From Ottelia alismoides (lineage: Eukaryota > Streptophyta > Magnoliopsida > Alismatales > Hydrocharitaceae), in the NCBI GenBank assembly GCA_037367405.1, contig JAZKJV010009335.1:496001-560000 (forward strand): a DNA stretch of 64,000 nucleotides, in the 5' to 3' direction. Of this stretch, positions 10,288 to 21,590 are shown piece after piece. Under the pieces are notes generated by a model, which searched no databases, had not been told where the DNA came from, and saw only the letters and a list, made by a program, of their open reading frames with translations. Positions within the stretch are counted from its first letter, which is position 1. Each line of letters starts with the position of its first letter. Made by a program: the position numbers and the translations under genes.

Positions 10288-11641
10288 GCAACAGCGCGTA
10301 GTTCAGTTTTTGCTTTGTACTTGTGATCATTTGTCTACCTTTGCAGCTTTTATTTCTGTTTGTTTTATTTTGCATCATTTTGATATATCTTTTGAATTGT
10401 CTAACCACTCTCCTTGTTTGGATTCCGTGCGAGCTACGCGGATCGAGGGAGGAGCCCCTCTTGGAGCACCTTGGCACCCACGTGAAGCGGCTCTAACTTA
10501 GCACGAAGAAGGACTTGGAGGATTTTTGCAAGACAAATTCTTAGCATTTCATTTTCTTGCATTGTATTTATTTTGTAATTTAAGTGAGTGAGAGACTCTT
10601 AATTTGTAATAATACAGGTACCCCCGGACTTGGACTCTTGAACCTAATTTCCAAGTGATTGTTCACTTGGGGGCTCACCGAGGTTTTCATCGGCTTTCGT
10701 CGCATTCTTTTTATTTTGTTTTGTTTTCCGATTTTATTTCTTTTGTGTGATTGAGCCCTTAGTTTTTAGGATTGCTCGCGATAGATTAAGGCCAAATATC
10801 TAACACCTTTGCATGCACCTATAGTCTCGTTTGGACTTAGTCAAATCTTAAACAGTTGATCATTAGCTTTCGATCCACGCGCCGCGAGCTCATTCCCACA
10901 CAAGTGCTTTCTCCTAACTCAAAAGTGTTGAGCAGAGGAGGGGTGAGCCTAGACCGGACATTCGGATTGAGGGTTGGTGGTCAGCTTATGGTTCTTCACG
11001 ATAATAGCAATTTCTGAAACTTAGGGCGATTTCATCGGCTTTTGCATTTGCATATAGATAGGTTTCAATTCTGCTGAGCATCCTTGCATGTAGAGTGCTG
11101 GAGGCAAGGTGAGCATTTCTCTTTAGCATGCATCATTGATTTGACGCTTGCATTGCTTTTCCGACTCTACCTCTGATTTTGCCAACCTAGGATCTTAAAG
11201 GAATTGACTCCTCGTTAGGCGCGTGCATTTTCATTAAAAATCCAAAAAAAGTGATAATCCATAAAACTGGGACTGCTAATTTTACTTGACCCTAAAACCG
11301 ATCAAAAAGAAAAATCTTGTATTGGGGCGAGTAATCCCCTCATTGTCTTCGTTTTACTTGCTCGCGCACACACTAAGGTTAGTGCCCAAATCCCATCAAG
11401 CCCCCTAAGTGTGTGTGAAATTCTTTGACTTCTCACCTAACTCTAAAACAGACAAGATTAAAAGACCGCAATTTTACGGTCTCTACCGAGTTGAGTAGGT
11501 GAATTGAGGGTTTGTCTTGTTTCATTTTTGTCTGTGATTGTTTTTGTGTGTCCTAGATCTCCTCTACGCATTTGCACCTTTTTCTTCACTCTCTTGACTT
11601 GACCTTCGTGCTACCCCGAATCACTTTCTTTTGTTTTCGAG
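10288..11641 (+). other. 5' leader of element A
   Basis: About 1.35 kb between the primer site and the first likely start codon. Only short open frames occur. It includes several short T-rich stretches and a block near 10660-10700 (CACTTGGGGGCTCACCGAGG). A packaging signal would be expected here but cannot be picked out by eye. Confidence 0.6.
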
Positions 11642-11857
11642 ATGGACCCCTGGAGTGCATTTTATCCGGACTTTGCGGACCCCTCGCTTGCTCCAGCCGG
11701 TCCACCTCCCTTTTATCAGGAGGATCCTCCTCCTATTTTTTCTGATTTTTGTACATATCCGCCTCAGCCACAGTATCACGGCTCGGACTTCTATCCACCC
11801 CCACTTGTGTATTATCCATCTCCACCTTCACATCCACCCGAGTCTGACCTGATTTAG
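11642..11857 (+). CDS. proline/tyrosine-rich upstream ORF of element A
   Basis: 71 codons starting MDPWSAFYPDFADPS. Very rich in Pro, Tyr and Ser (PPPFYQEDPPPIFSDF, YHGSDFYPPP, YYPSPPSHPP). It ends in a single TAG at 11855-11857, and the same frame stays open afterwards through 13726. It is therefore either the start of one longer protein carrying a nonsense or readthrough codon, or a separate short protein. Low-complexity proline-rich Gag linkers are common in Athila elements. No known domain is recognised. The start was chosen as the first ATG of the frame. Confidence 0.6.
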   Translation: MDPWSAFYPDFADPSLAPAGPPPFYQEDPPPIFSDFCTYPPQPQYHGSDFYPPPLVYYPSPPSHPPESDLI

Positions 11858-11875
11858 TCACCTCCCTCGATCTCT

Positions 11876-13726
11876 ATGAGTGATATCTTGAATCGGATGA
11901 CAAAGCGCATTGATTTGATGAATGATGATATTGCTTTCTTGAGGAAGAATCAGATTAATGCTCCTTCCGTCAGGGATTCGGATTTACTTGTAGGTGATCA
12001 TGGGAGCTTGCAATCGCCAAAAATACAAAAAAATGAGAAAAATGTAAAAATCCAAAAAGATTTCGGGAGACACTTGGTTGATCAAGATTTTGAGGAGAGA
12101 GTTCACTTGCTAGAACCCTGGACCACACATGCATTCACACCTAGTCCCACCTTTGACCCCGAGGATGCCGCTGTACAGACTGCTCTTGGCATGCCTCGTG
12201 TATATGCTGATTCCGACTTCCTCCCTTGTATGGAGGAAGTCCAAAAATTCAAAAAAATGTTATCTGAACCCGAAGTGGTGGCTGCTATTCATGAGATTAC
12301 CCGTACCCCACTTCAGCAGGCCATGACCCAATTATCTGCTCCTCTTCCCAAGAAGAGAAAGTGGAGGAGCAGATCTGAGCGTCACATTCTGACCATGGCC
12401 ACTGCCCTCGCCATCACACACCGTCCTCTTCCCAAGAAGAAGAACACAGCTACACCTTTCATCACTTGCACCATCTCTGACCATACTTGTGATCGCACTC
12501 TCCTGGACGGCGGTGCTTCGATTAACATATTACCCTTCTCGCTGGTACAGTCTCTTCACTTAGGGCCTCTCAAGAAAACCAGGATGATCGTTCAGTTTGC
12601 TGATGGATCCATCAAGAGGCCGAAGGGTATCCTTGAAAACGCCGTCATTTCTATTCAGGGCACGAGCCACCATGTTGATTTTGTCGTGTTGCCCATGGAG
12701 AACTCCACAGGGGAGCCAACTCCAATCATCCTGGGACGACCATTCCTCGCCTCTGCGAGGGTCGTTATCGACTATGGATCAGGAGAGATTCGCTTCCGTC
12801 CTGTTGACGAGAGCGAAGTGATGATCACCGCACCCACAGATGACCAGAGACCTGCACCTGATGCACCTTCACCGATCATAGCTGACACTGAGATCTGTAA
12901 CCGACCTGATGCTACTAGAGATACTTGTTTAGCGACCACTGATGAGCCCCGACGTATCCCCCGAAAGCGGAGGAAGTCGGAAAGCATGGACCTCACTAAT
13001 CCTCCTCCTGGTGTGTGGCGATGTGTTGATGAAATCCAAAGTATTTATGTGATTGAACCATTTGAGCAGGGGGCAGATACCAAAATAATTGAGGATGTTT
13101 ATGATGTTGCCCATTACATTGAGAGACCTCATAAGGCAACAACTGACCCAGGTAAGACTAGACAGGACGGACCTAGTTTGACTACTTCCACTGATACATC
13201 CGTTCCTAGCCCTTCACAGGTCAAGATGATTGAGGTCGGTTATGATGCTGCCATTTACTTTGATAAATTCAGACCTCTTGTTGAAGACAAGGATTCATGT
13301 GAGAGTCTTGAGGACGATCTGAGTTCGTATACTTCCACTGAGGATTTCGTTCCTTTTGATTTTGACCTGGACGAGGACTCGCAGGACGACTCCGATTACA
13401 CTTCTTCCGAGGATGATGAGTTTGTCCCATTTCACTTTGACATCTGCGAGACTTCCAAGGCCGGACCTAGTCGTACTTCTTCCACTCACCCATCTGTGCC
13501 TTCACACCATAAGACCACCAAGAGAGAACCGAGCCATACTGCTTCCATCGATCAGTTCGTCCCTTTCCGTTTTGATTCCACTGAGGGCCTTCACCGTGTC
13601 GACCCTGATCGGCCTCAGTCCACTGTGGACCCCGATGTCGACATACATCATGTCAGATCTATCCCTCAGCGGTCCTGCAAGAAGGTTTGCTTTCCACCTT
13701 CTGATGATCACCCATTTATGTTGTAG
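11876..13726 (+). CDS. Gag-C-terminal/aspartic protease-like protein of element A
   Basis: A 616-aa intact frame. Residues 1-30 (ILNRMTKRIDLMNDDIAFL) look like a short coiled coil. A basic patch KKRKWRSRSERH lies near residue 160. Residues about 170-310 are a retropepsin-like domain: TLLDGGASINILP at about 208-220 is the active-site loop, IVQFADGS, then PIILGRPFLASARVVIDY near 285-300. The loop reads D-G-G-A where relatives have D-S/T-G-A. After residue 330 it is acidic and low-complexity, with the unit FVPF(D/H/R)FD at 491, 516 and 561, and paired stretches around YDVAHYI / YDAAIYF. The frame ends before any RT. The long intact frame in a non-autonomous element suggests selection or youth. 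Confidence 0.8.
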   Translation: MSDILNRMTKRIDLMNDDIAFLRKNQINAPSVRDSDLLVGDHGSLQSPKIQKNEKNVKIQKDFGRHLVDQDFEERVHLLEPWTTHAFTPSPTFDPEDAAVQTALGMPRVYADSDFLPCMEEVQKFKKMLSEPEVVAAIHEITRTPLQQAMTQLSAPLPKKRKWRSRSERHILTMATALAITHRPLPKKKNTATPFITCTISDHTCDRTLLDGGASINILPFSLVQSLHLGPLKKTRMIVQFADGSIKRPKGILENAVISIQGTSHHVDFVVLPMENSTGEPTPIILGRPFLASARVVIDYGSGEIRFRPVDESEVMITAPTDDQRPAPDAPSPIIADTEICNRPDATRDTCLATTDEPRRIPRKRRKSESMDLTNPPPGVWRCVDEIQSIYVIEPFEQGADTKIIEDVYDVAHYIERPHKATTDPGKTRQDGPSLTTSTDTSVPSPSQVKMIEVGYDAAIYFDKFRPLVEDKDSCESLEDDLSSYTSTEDFVPFDFDLDEDSQDDSDYTSSEDDEFVPFHFDICETSKAGPSRTSSTHPSVPSHHKTTKREPSHTASIDQFVPFRFDSTEGLHRVDPDRPQSTVDPDVDIHHVRSIPQRSCKKVCFPPSDDHPFML

Positions 13727-13789
13727 ATTCTCTCCTGTGACTCTCTTTCTATCTCCCGTTTTTGCTCGTCTACCCATTTCTCGTGTTTG

Positions 13790-14460
13790 CCTTGCTTAGG
13801 ACGTACTTTGTCCTACGTATAGGAGGGGTAGACGAGTTGAGTGTTCATTCTTCGTTTCGTGTCATCACCCCTGTTGTTGCCTATACTTAGGGCTTCTTTT
13901 ACCCAAAGTATAGGGGGAGTGATGTGTATATCCGCTGATCTCTTCATCCATCTTCGGATCTGTTTTCTTCTTTTCTTCTTTTCTTCTTTTCATTTTCTAT
14001 CTTCTTCATCTATCAAAAAGGTGTTGCCCTTGTAGACAGTTTTCTATACTTAGGACGTACTTTGTCCTATGTATAGGGGGTGCGCACCCCGAGTCTCTCT
14101 ATTCTTTTCGATCCTCTCCATTGTCTCCTCTTCTTGTCTATACTTAGGGATATCTTACCCTAAGTATAGGGGGAGACAATCTGAGTACGATCTGTTCATT
14201 CCCACCCTTGACCCTCCCTACGTTGTGTACAGTCTGCTATACTTAGGATTATTTGATCCTAAGTATAGGGGGACGGTCAACTTCTCATTCGTTGATACAT
14301 TCATTAGTTCTTTATTCTTTCGACTTGCCTATACTTAGTACGAGTTATGTCTTCTCTTTTCTCTCTGATCTATGAGGACATAGCTCAACTAAGTATAGGG
14401 GGGTCGTGTATATACTTTAGCCATAACTCATACTTTCGTATTTTCCTAATAATATGGCTA
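13790..14460 (+). repeat. hairpin array with PPT-like 3' arms, element A
   Basis: Six inverted repeats: 13790-13827 (decayed 5' arm), 13881-13917, 14044-14080, 14138-14173, 14237-14272 and the long 14329-14403. Arms vary as GGG/CCC, GGA/TCC, with pairing kept. Each ends in AAGTATAGGGGG or a close form. The long one has arms CTATACTTAGTACGAGTTATG / CATAGCTCAACTAAGTATAG, and CCATAACTCATAC at 14421-14433 offers an alternative partner. The array lies 60-700 bp after the stop codon. Confidence 0.88.
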
Positions 14461-16262
14461 ATTATTATTTAAAATTCATTAAAAATCCTTAATAAAAAGA
14501 TGTGGTTATTCCTCAAATTCTTTTGTATTTAATGATTAATAAATCAGGTGAAAATGTTTTGTTACATGTTTTCAACCTGTGTAAAAATGTGTGGTTTGTA
14601 AAATTTACTTTCTTTGTGTGAAATAAAATTTTTGAAAAATGATTTGCAAATGGTTTGAAAAATGGTTGCAAAAATATTTTGAAAAATCTATCTATACTGT
14701 TTTGAAAGCCTTTGCAAAATGATTTTCAAATGTGTGTACATGTTTGCAAAAATGTTTGTCAAAATTATTTTGGACTATTGTTTTCAAAAATTGTGTGAAA
14801 AGCTTGTGTCAAATAAGTTTGAGGAATATATACATCACACCAAAATCCATCTTATATATATGTACTTATAAAATTGACCACTTACCCTTGTAAATTCTTA
14901 AAATCCATTTCTTGTATATATAAGAAGCATTCCCGTGTACATAGTTTTAACCTAGATTTTAGCCAAAATCTTTTTGTTTCCAAAAAATCCCAAAAACATT
15001 TGCAAAATTAAAATCCAAAAACATTTGAAAAATCTTTTTGAAAAAGACAAAAAATGCATATGCATCATCACCATCTTTTCAAAAATTCATAAAAAGTTCA
15101 AAATCTTTGAAAATTGCATCACAAAAATATTTTCTGCATTGCATTGCATAGCATTCACATTTTTCGGATTGAGTTTGATAGTTGAACAAGTCTAAGTAAA
15201 ATCCGGAGATTGGAGCTTGATTGGACCTTAAAATCTACCTAATCACAGGAACCTTATAAGAACTGGGTTATAGGTACTTCAGGTCTAGTTGACTTAATTC
15301 TTTGAGGATCACAGGACTTGGTTCAATGGATTCTTGACTGCCTAAGTAGAGTATTTCGGAGCACACGCACGACTCTTGTTGATAATGACCTAACTTGGAC
15401 ACTTGCACCTTTCACATGGCTCGACTCAGTTGGAGTGGTGAGGGGATTGGATTTGCCGGTATGAGACGCACACAAGTGGAAACATTTGTCCTCCTCTAGG
15501 GAGGGAAGTGCACCCCAACCCATCCAGTGATTAGGAAGTCTAAAGACAGGAGGCTGTGGGTTGCGATAAAGCTTCAAAAGAGGGATAGTCTACTGACTCA
15601 AGAGGAAAAACTCCTTATGTAAATGCTGCTGTATATAGTATTCAAAAAAAAAAGTTCAGGCATGTACAAAAATAAAAAAGCCTGCAAGTATGTACAAAGT
15701 CAATAAGCAAGCTTGAGTTCCAAAGTCAAATATGTGAGCCTGCAGCAGGATGACTTGACTACACTAGTCTTGCATCCTCGGATAGGTAGCTACACTGGCT
15801 ACCGTCCATTCTTCTCTTCACCCCCTCCTCTTGAGCTGGTTGCCACTTGAACTTAGAAGGGAATACCCCGCTCCTCGAGGATGGAGTCATTGGATTGGGG
15901 AATCATTGGGTTGTCGTACTGGAGAAGTCAGTTTCTTTGTCATTCTAGTTGGGGAGAGCCACCATCACTTACACTGTACGAGTCAGATTCATAGTCGTAA
16001 GAGTTTGCGTATGAGTTGAAGTATTTCTGACCTGGCTATTAAGGAGACTTGGACAGAGTTTTGGGAGTCTCAGGGACTGTTGGATTTCAAACACGGTTCT
16101 CACTAAGGTTCCGCCCGCACTAAATCTCCAAAGGTCCGACTTAAGCTCCAAACTTTGATTTTGCGAAGACAAGTTTGATAATTGAACTAAATCCAAGTTC
16201 TTCTTTTTCTTTTCTTTCTTTTCTCTTTGCACTTATTGCATAAGTGTTTGTTAGGGACTAGC
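14461..16262 (+). other. 3' UTR of element A
   Basis: AT-rich from 14461 to about 15160, then blocks shared with the other Athila elements (for example 15571-15613 and 15840-15880). No sense coding sequence is seen. An antisense peptide remnant is listed separately. Confidence 0.7.
15550..15613 (-). pseudogene. antisense ORF remnant (element A)
   Basis: Minus-strand translation from 15613 reads GVFPLESVDYPSFEALSQPT, matching the antisense frame of elements 1, 2 and 3. The reading frame breaks soon afterwards. Confidence 0.35.
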
Positions 16263-16282
16263 AAAGGTAAAGTATAGGGGGA
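16263..16282 (+). promoter_or_regulatory. polypurine tract, element A
   Basis: AAAGGTAAAGTATAGGGGGA immediately before the 3' LTR start TGATGAAC at 16283. Confidence 0.9.
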
Positions 16283-19200
16283 TGATGAACCCACATTTCA
16301 TCATCTTTATTCTATCATTTTGGCACCAAAAACCCTAGCAAATGCATGTAAATAGCATTAAAATCATCATATTAGCATCCATGCATGTGCATTCAAATAG
16401 TGTATAAAATATTGTAATTAAAGTCAAAATTATAGAATAAATAAAGAAAAGAAAAAGAATAAAATATTGTAAATATTTTATGACCCGAAACCCCGAGACC
16501 TAGGCATCTTGATGAATAGGTCGACAAGGAATAAAGTAGGGAGAGATAAGGTCAAAAACACAGTCCAAATACCTATACATTCTATTCATTTCTTATTCAT
16601 TTTGGGACCTATTTTTGGTTCCACTTTTTATACATCAAATGAAGAAACTTTATACATGAAAGTTGTAGCTAATTTTATAAAGAAAAATACAAAATTGATT
16701 TCACAGAAAAATAATGTACAGATGAAAAGTTATGGTATGAATAAAAATCCAGAATCCCAACTTCCCAGACCCGTATCTCACAAATGAAAACTCCAAATGC
16801 AGCATACTCACCTTTAATTGTATATAGAAGAAAATAAGCTATTTAATGGCGGTGGTTTCGCATTTGGAGGAGCTATGGTTTGAAAGTTGAGTTTTGGACC
16901 CTCATTGTACAGTGTACCGAATAAAAGATTCTATTTATTACTTATTTATTATTTTGATAATTTTATATTTTTATAATGTTGTAATTAATACTTATAATAA
17001 TTATGTACATTAAAATTGGAATAAAAACCTAAATAAAACTTAAAATAAAATACATCCATATTTGATACATAGGTATATTACCTATACCCATACCTACATA
17101 ATACCTATTTATATTTTATTAAATATACAAAACATATCAGAAAAATTAAATAAAAATATACTTGTGTAGATAAAAGTATTTTATAATTTTAGAAAATAAA
17201 AAATACAAATAATGAAATTAAAATACACAAAATAAAAATAAAATATTAAAATACATAGGTAATATACCTATATAGGGGTATAAAGGTAACTTGTAAAAGT
17301 ATACTTCATAAAATAAATTAAAAATCATAATAAAATACTACATAAAATAACGAATATTTCTTATTTTATAATCATAAATTAATAATGCCATTTTATATTT
17401 TTAAATTAATTAGTAAAACCTTTTTTAGGTGTTTTTCCTGGTTGGTCCACGTGGACCAACCAGGAGGTCAGAACTGTTGACCAAGGTCAACAGTCTGACC
17501 TACCCCCTGTGGCCTTGTCAGAGCTCGTTTTTGGGCCGTTTTCTCGATTTTTTTCGAGGGCTCTACGTACATCATCTCGTGCTAGCGCCTTCTTGACTTT
17601 TGTTCATCAATGATCGAGGATGCTCGCCCATATCTTTCCTCGGACGTTGGATCAACATGTCGCTCGATGTGCATCGTTTTTCGAGCCGCATCCGCCATGT
17701 TTCAAAAACCAACCCTCATCTTCCTCCGCTCTTTGAACCGGTTTTGGAGAGCTGTTAACCTCCGAGTGCGGCAAGGTGGACACCCCTGTGACAGAGGAGG
17801 ACCCCAGGACCCTCGTCGAGGTGCGGCGAGGCTCGCCGGCCGCGTTCCAACCCATCTCCGGCCTTGCGGCCGTGAGGTTTATTCCTCGGGTTCTACAGCC
17901 CTCGAGGTCATCCTTTTCGTTTTTTTTTGTAGTTTAATAGCTGGTAGTCAAAGGTTTAGATATAAGCATTTAACTGGTAGATTCGTCGAGTTTATCGCCC
18001 CGATTTCACATCAAACACCTTGTCGGAGCCTCGAGCTCCGGCGGTCATCCCCATTCCATGCACACCACCCCCGCCACCTTCTTTTTGCCTCAGGACCATC
18101 TCTCGTGATTGCTTTTCATCCTTGCAGGGTCCAGGAGGCCAAGGGACTCGATTTGGGGGGTCAAGCTTTTGAAAGAGGAGCACCTGGAGCTACAGGTCGG
18201 CCCCGACCTCGGGGCAGATCCTCATCACTCTTCACGCCATTTTGAAGGCTCTAGCAGATAAAGAACATCTCCTGGGAGGTTTTGCGATGCGGAGGAACAC
18301 CTGAGACGACCGGAGCTGCGCAGCAACGCCGTTCGGATCTCTCCCGTTCGTCGTTCTTCGGGCGTTCTTCCTGATGCCCTGATTGCCGTCCGATGGAGCC
18401 GTCTTCTCCCAGGCGTACAACCAGCGTTGGATTGCGCCAACCCCGCAACCGTTGATCTCCAACTGCAGCATATAATCTTAGCCGCACAGCACGAAGCGGC
18501 ATCGGCGTGCCTGGGATCGCCACGTGTATAAGTAACGTATATCCCGTCGTAGGATGCACGCCTAATTGGGTATTTTGCAAGACTTTCCCGTGCATTTTTA
18601 GTATTTCGAGTTTAACATATAAACTTTCCATTGCTGTGTTAGGTTTTTTGTAAAATTTATAGAACAGCCCGCGTGATTTTGAATAATTGCAGAACTTTCC
18701 TCCCAGGCGCACGTGCTCAGGCACGTGCTTCTTGGGAATTTTGCGGATATAATCTCGTGGATTTTGCTTTTAATATTCAGTCCGCGATTATTTCTATTTA
18801 GTTAAATCTTTTTGGAATTTTTGCGTGTGAGCCCCGTATATTTTGGGATATTGCTATTAAGACCCTCCCAGGCGCGTGTTACTCACGTGCGCTTGGGGAC
18901 TTTTACAATCAAGCCCTAGCGGCTTTTGGGTTTTGTTGTTTGGCCCAGAAACGTTTTGTTTTAGTTCAAAATTTGTGGCAAAATTGCAAGCGTGCCCCCT
19001 TAGTTTTATCTATTTGCATAAAAGCCCCTGCCAGGTCTTTAATTTTTGCGTGCTTGCTGGAATTAATTAGGGCCTTGTTTTAAGTCCAAAAATTCCATAA
19101 AAATAGGGTTTAGCTCCTGTTAACTTGTGCTTCCATGCTATCAACTTAGTTTTTGATTTTGTTTTATTTTTATATTTATTAAAAATCAAAAGCATGCTTT

Positions 19201-20111
19201 TTGTGCACTGTCTAGCTTAGAAAATACCAAAAAATAGTAAAATACCTCCAAAAATCTCAAAAAAATTACTTAGTGTCTATTTTAGCCTATTTTAGTGTCA
19301 CTCCAAAAATCATTAAAAATCTTAAAAGAAAAACACTAAAAATTTTAAAACACTCAAAAACTTCAAAAATATATATAAAATCAAAGAAAACTCCAAAAAA
19401 TACAAACTCAGGTCCTGTGTGTTCTTTATTTTGTTCTCTTTATTGAAAAATAGTGTGAAAAATTTTGATTGCTGTTTGCTATTTTTAACTTCCATTTTAC
19501 TCACAGCCAGCACTCATTTCACTGTTTTGCTTTATTTCAGTAATGAAAAATACCAAAAACACCTAGAAAAATCCCCAAAAATCACAAAAACAGTAAAAAA
19601 TCCTAAAAATATCAAAAACATTTTATTTCTGAATTTTTGGTCATTTTTACATATTTTTATTCATATTTTATCTTGCCTTTCATTACATTGTTTTTAAAAT
19701 TCCAATATTGAAAAAGAAAAAAAAAATATAATATAAAATTATAAAAATCAGAAAATTAAAAATCAAAATACAAAATTCAAAATTAAATTAAAAATAAAAA
19801 AATTAAAAACCCACACAAACATCTTTGTTTGCTTGCTTAGTGTAGACACTTCACACACACTCACTTGTGCACATTATTTTGAACTGCCCTTCTTGCTCCC
19901 TGTATTCGAACTCTCTGCATACTTGTCACTATACACCATTTGTGCAGAGTTAAAAATAAATTTTAACTCCACATTATTTCTAATTTATTGATCTTTAGTG
20001 TGGGTTAATTGTTGATTAAATACGAGATTCACTTGTGAGTCGCCACAGCGACGGTCGTCTCCGCCTTGTGTGAGACACCAATTTTGACCACATCGAAATC
20101 CGTGTTTATCA
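16283..20111 (+). repeat. 3' LTR of element A
   Basis: 3829 bp, collinear with the 5' LTR, with scattered single-base changes and a few small indels. It ends TTTATCA at 20111, followed by CGCGC. Confidence 0.95.
17437..17493 (+). promoter_or_regulatory. G-box palindrome and inverted W-box pair, 3' LTR of A
   Basis: The 28-bp palindrome is intact at 17437-17464. The W-box pair at 17474-17493 has 9-bp arms (CTGTTGACC / GGTCAACAG) around AA, slightly better than in the 5' LTR. Confidence 0.6.
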
Positions 20112-21548
20112 CGCGCATCCGGCCCTCGATTTAATAAAGGGTAAACTTCTTCTTAGGCCCTTATTTCTTAGTTGTTCTGCTGTAGTCCTGTAAATATTTT
20201 AGAAACTTTATTTCCGTTTGGTAATTTGCATAGTGGACCCTGTAGTTTTTGGTATTTGCTTTTATATCCCCGCCTGTAGTGGAACACATGCTTCGACACG
20301 TGATTATCTGGGTTAATTGCATGTATGGACCTATTGTTCTAGGGTGTTATTGAATGAAAGTAACTTTTAGTATTTGCATAAATACCCCTGTGAATGGTTT
20401 TATTGTGCGTGTGCGTTATTTAGTAGGTAATCTACACTGAAGCCCATGGACTTTTAGTACGTGTTACTAAATAGTCCAGGAACTTTAGTTTCCTTGCAAA
20501 TAGGTCCCTGAGTGCCCAGGTCACACGCCTCGCGTGTGATTTTGTGGAGAAATTGCACCGGACCCCCTGGACTTTCTACTATTTGCGTACATGTCACTGT
20601 GCACTGTACCATTGTTTTTATTTCTAATAAAATAGCAAATTAACTCCAAATTCGATGAAAATTGGGCACATGGCTCCTGCCATGGTGTAAACTTTTTTTC
20701 AATTTTTGGATACATTTTTTATTTCATTTATTATTTTTAAAAATTCAAACACAAGCATTTTTGTTACTGTCTAACTTTAAAAATCACAAAAAATATTAAA
20801 ACACCTCTAAAAATTACAAAAAATTAGGTAGTGTTTGTTTTGCCTTGTTTGATTCTCTGACCAATTTTGGTCATTTTTGGATATATAAAACCCATAAAAT
20901 TACAAAACCCCTAAAAACCCATAAAAATTCTAATAAATAAAAGAAAAATAAAAAAATAATAATTCCGGTGCCTAAATTTTCCTTGAGTTTTCTACTATAT
21001 AGTAAAATTACCTTCATACCTTGATAGGGCCCTTTTGCATTTTAAATTGGCCCTCCCAGTCTGACTTGACAGTGCCCTTCTTTTCCTACCTTGTTCGATT
21101 TTTATAAAAATCAATAAAAATCAGAAAATTACCAAAAAATAACAAAAAACAGTAAAAAATATAAAAAAAACAAAAAAACATTTTTGTTTGAATTTTTGAG
21201 TGATTTTTGAGTGGCTAAATAATTGGTTGTATTGGCTTTTTTATTTGTTTTCTTATTTCTTTTATTGAATTAAAAATAAAAAAATTATAAAAAGATTAAA
21301 AATCTACAAAAAAAGACTCTTCTTTTATTTCTTTTTTAGACTACTTCGTAGGCCGCGAGGCCATTACGTGCTCCTTGTGTTCGACCCTGGTCGCTATACC
21401 AGGTTAATATAATAGCGAGACCGCTACTTGAGCTTGTTTGATTTTTATCTGATTTTGGTGGTTTGATTTTTCTCGATTGACACCGCTTGGTGACTTGGGT
21501 CGCAATGACCCTTGATTACCTTCACCCGAGTCATCGGGCTTGTCATCA
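20112..21548 (+). repeat. 3' LTR of element 1, right part
   Basis: Resumes at the CGCGC duplication. It contains pyrimidine/purine spacer sequence, then phased A-tracts (20750-21330), and terminates CGGGCTTGTCATCA at 21548. The end aligns with the LTR ends of elements 2 and 3 (…AATCATCA, …GCTCATCA). Confidence 0.88.
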
Positions 21549-21590
21549 CTGACCCTACTTAATTGTGGGAAAAGGCTTTGTTGTTGTTGT
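21549..21590 (+). repeat. 3' tail resembling an Au-SINE / RTE-type LINE
   Basis: GACCCTACTTAATTGTGGGA, then AAGGCTTTG and four TTG units. This matches, from memory of the family, the 3' end of plant Au SINEs, which they share with RTE LINEs. Element 1 would have inserted into it, leaving the rest beyond the left end of the window. Confidence 0.5.

Larger units (their letters stand above)
6425..20111 (+). mobile_element. Element A: complete non-autonomous Athila-like LTR retrotransposon
   Basis: A 13.7-kb element bounded by TGATGAA...TTTATCA LTRs (6425-10267 and 16283-20111) and a perfect 5-bp CGCGC duplication. It has a tRNA-Asp primer binding site and a polypurine tract. The 6-kb internal region encodes only a proline-rich leader frame and a Gag-C-terminal/protease-like protein. 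No RT, RNase H or integrase can be found. The LTR copies differ at only a few positions in the stretches compared by eye, so it is the youngest full element here. It must have used proteins of an autonomous relative. A second copy of the family survives as the solo LTR at 27501-31319. Confidence 0.95.
1..21548 (+). mobile_element. Athila-type Ty3/gypsy element 1, 3' portion, interrupted
   Basis: The 3' part of an LTR retrotransposon whose 5' half lies before the window. Order seen: end of RT, RNase H, integrase, hairpin array, 3' UTR, polypurine tract at 4173-4191, and a 3' LTR starting at 4192. The LTR is split at 6424/20112 by element A and ends at 21548 in TCATCA. The integrase carries VEVSNRE-like and KPCHLPVE signatures, which are characteristic of Athila rather than Tat or chromoviruses. 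Coding sequence is broken by frameshifts and stops, so the copy is dead. Its target duplication cannot be checked because the 5' end is absent. Confidence 0.9.

Noticed and set aside
17610..18245. 211-codon open frame in the 3' LTR of element A
   Set aside because: The same region in the 5' LTR (7754-8083) is frameshifted, no domain is recognisable, and the position is the LTR promoter/leader.
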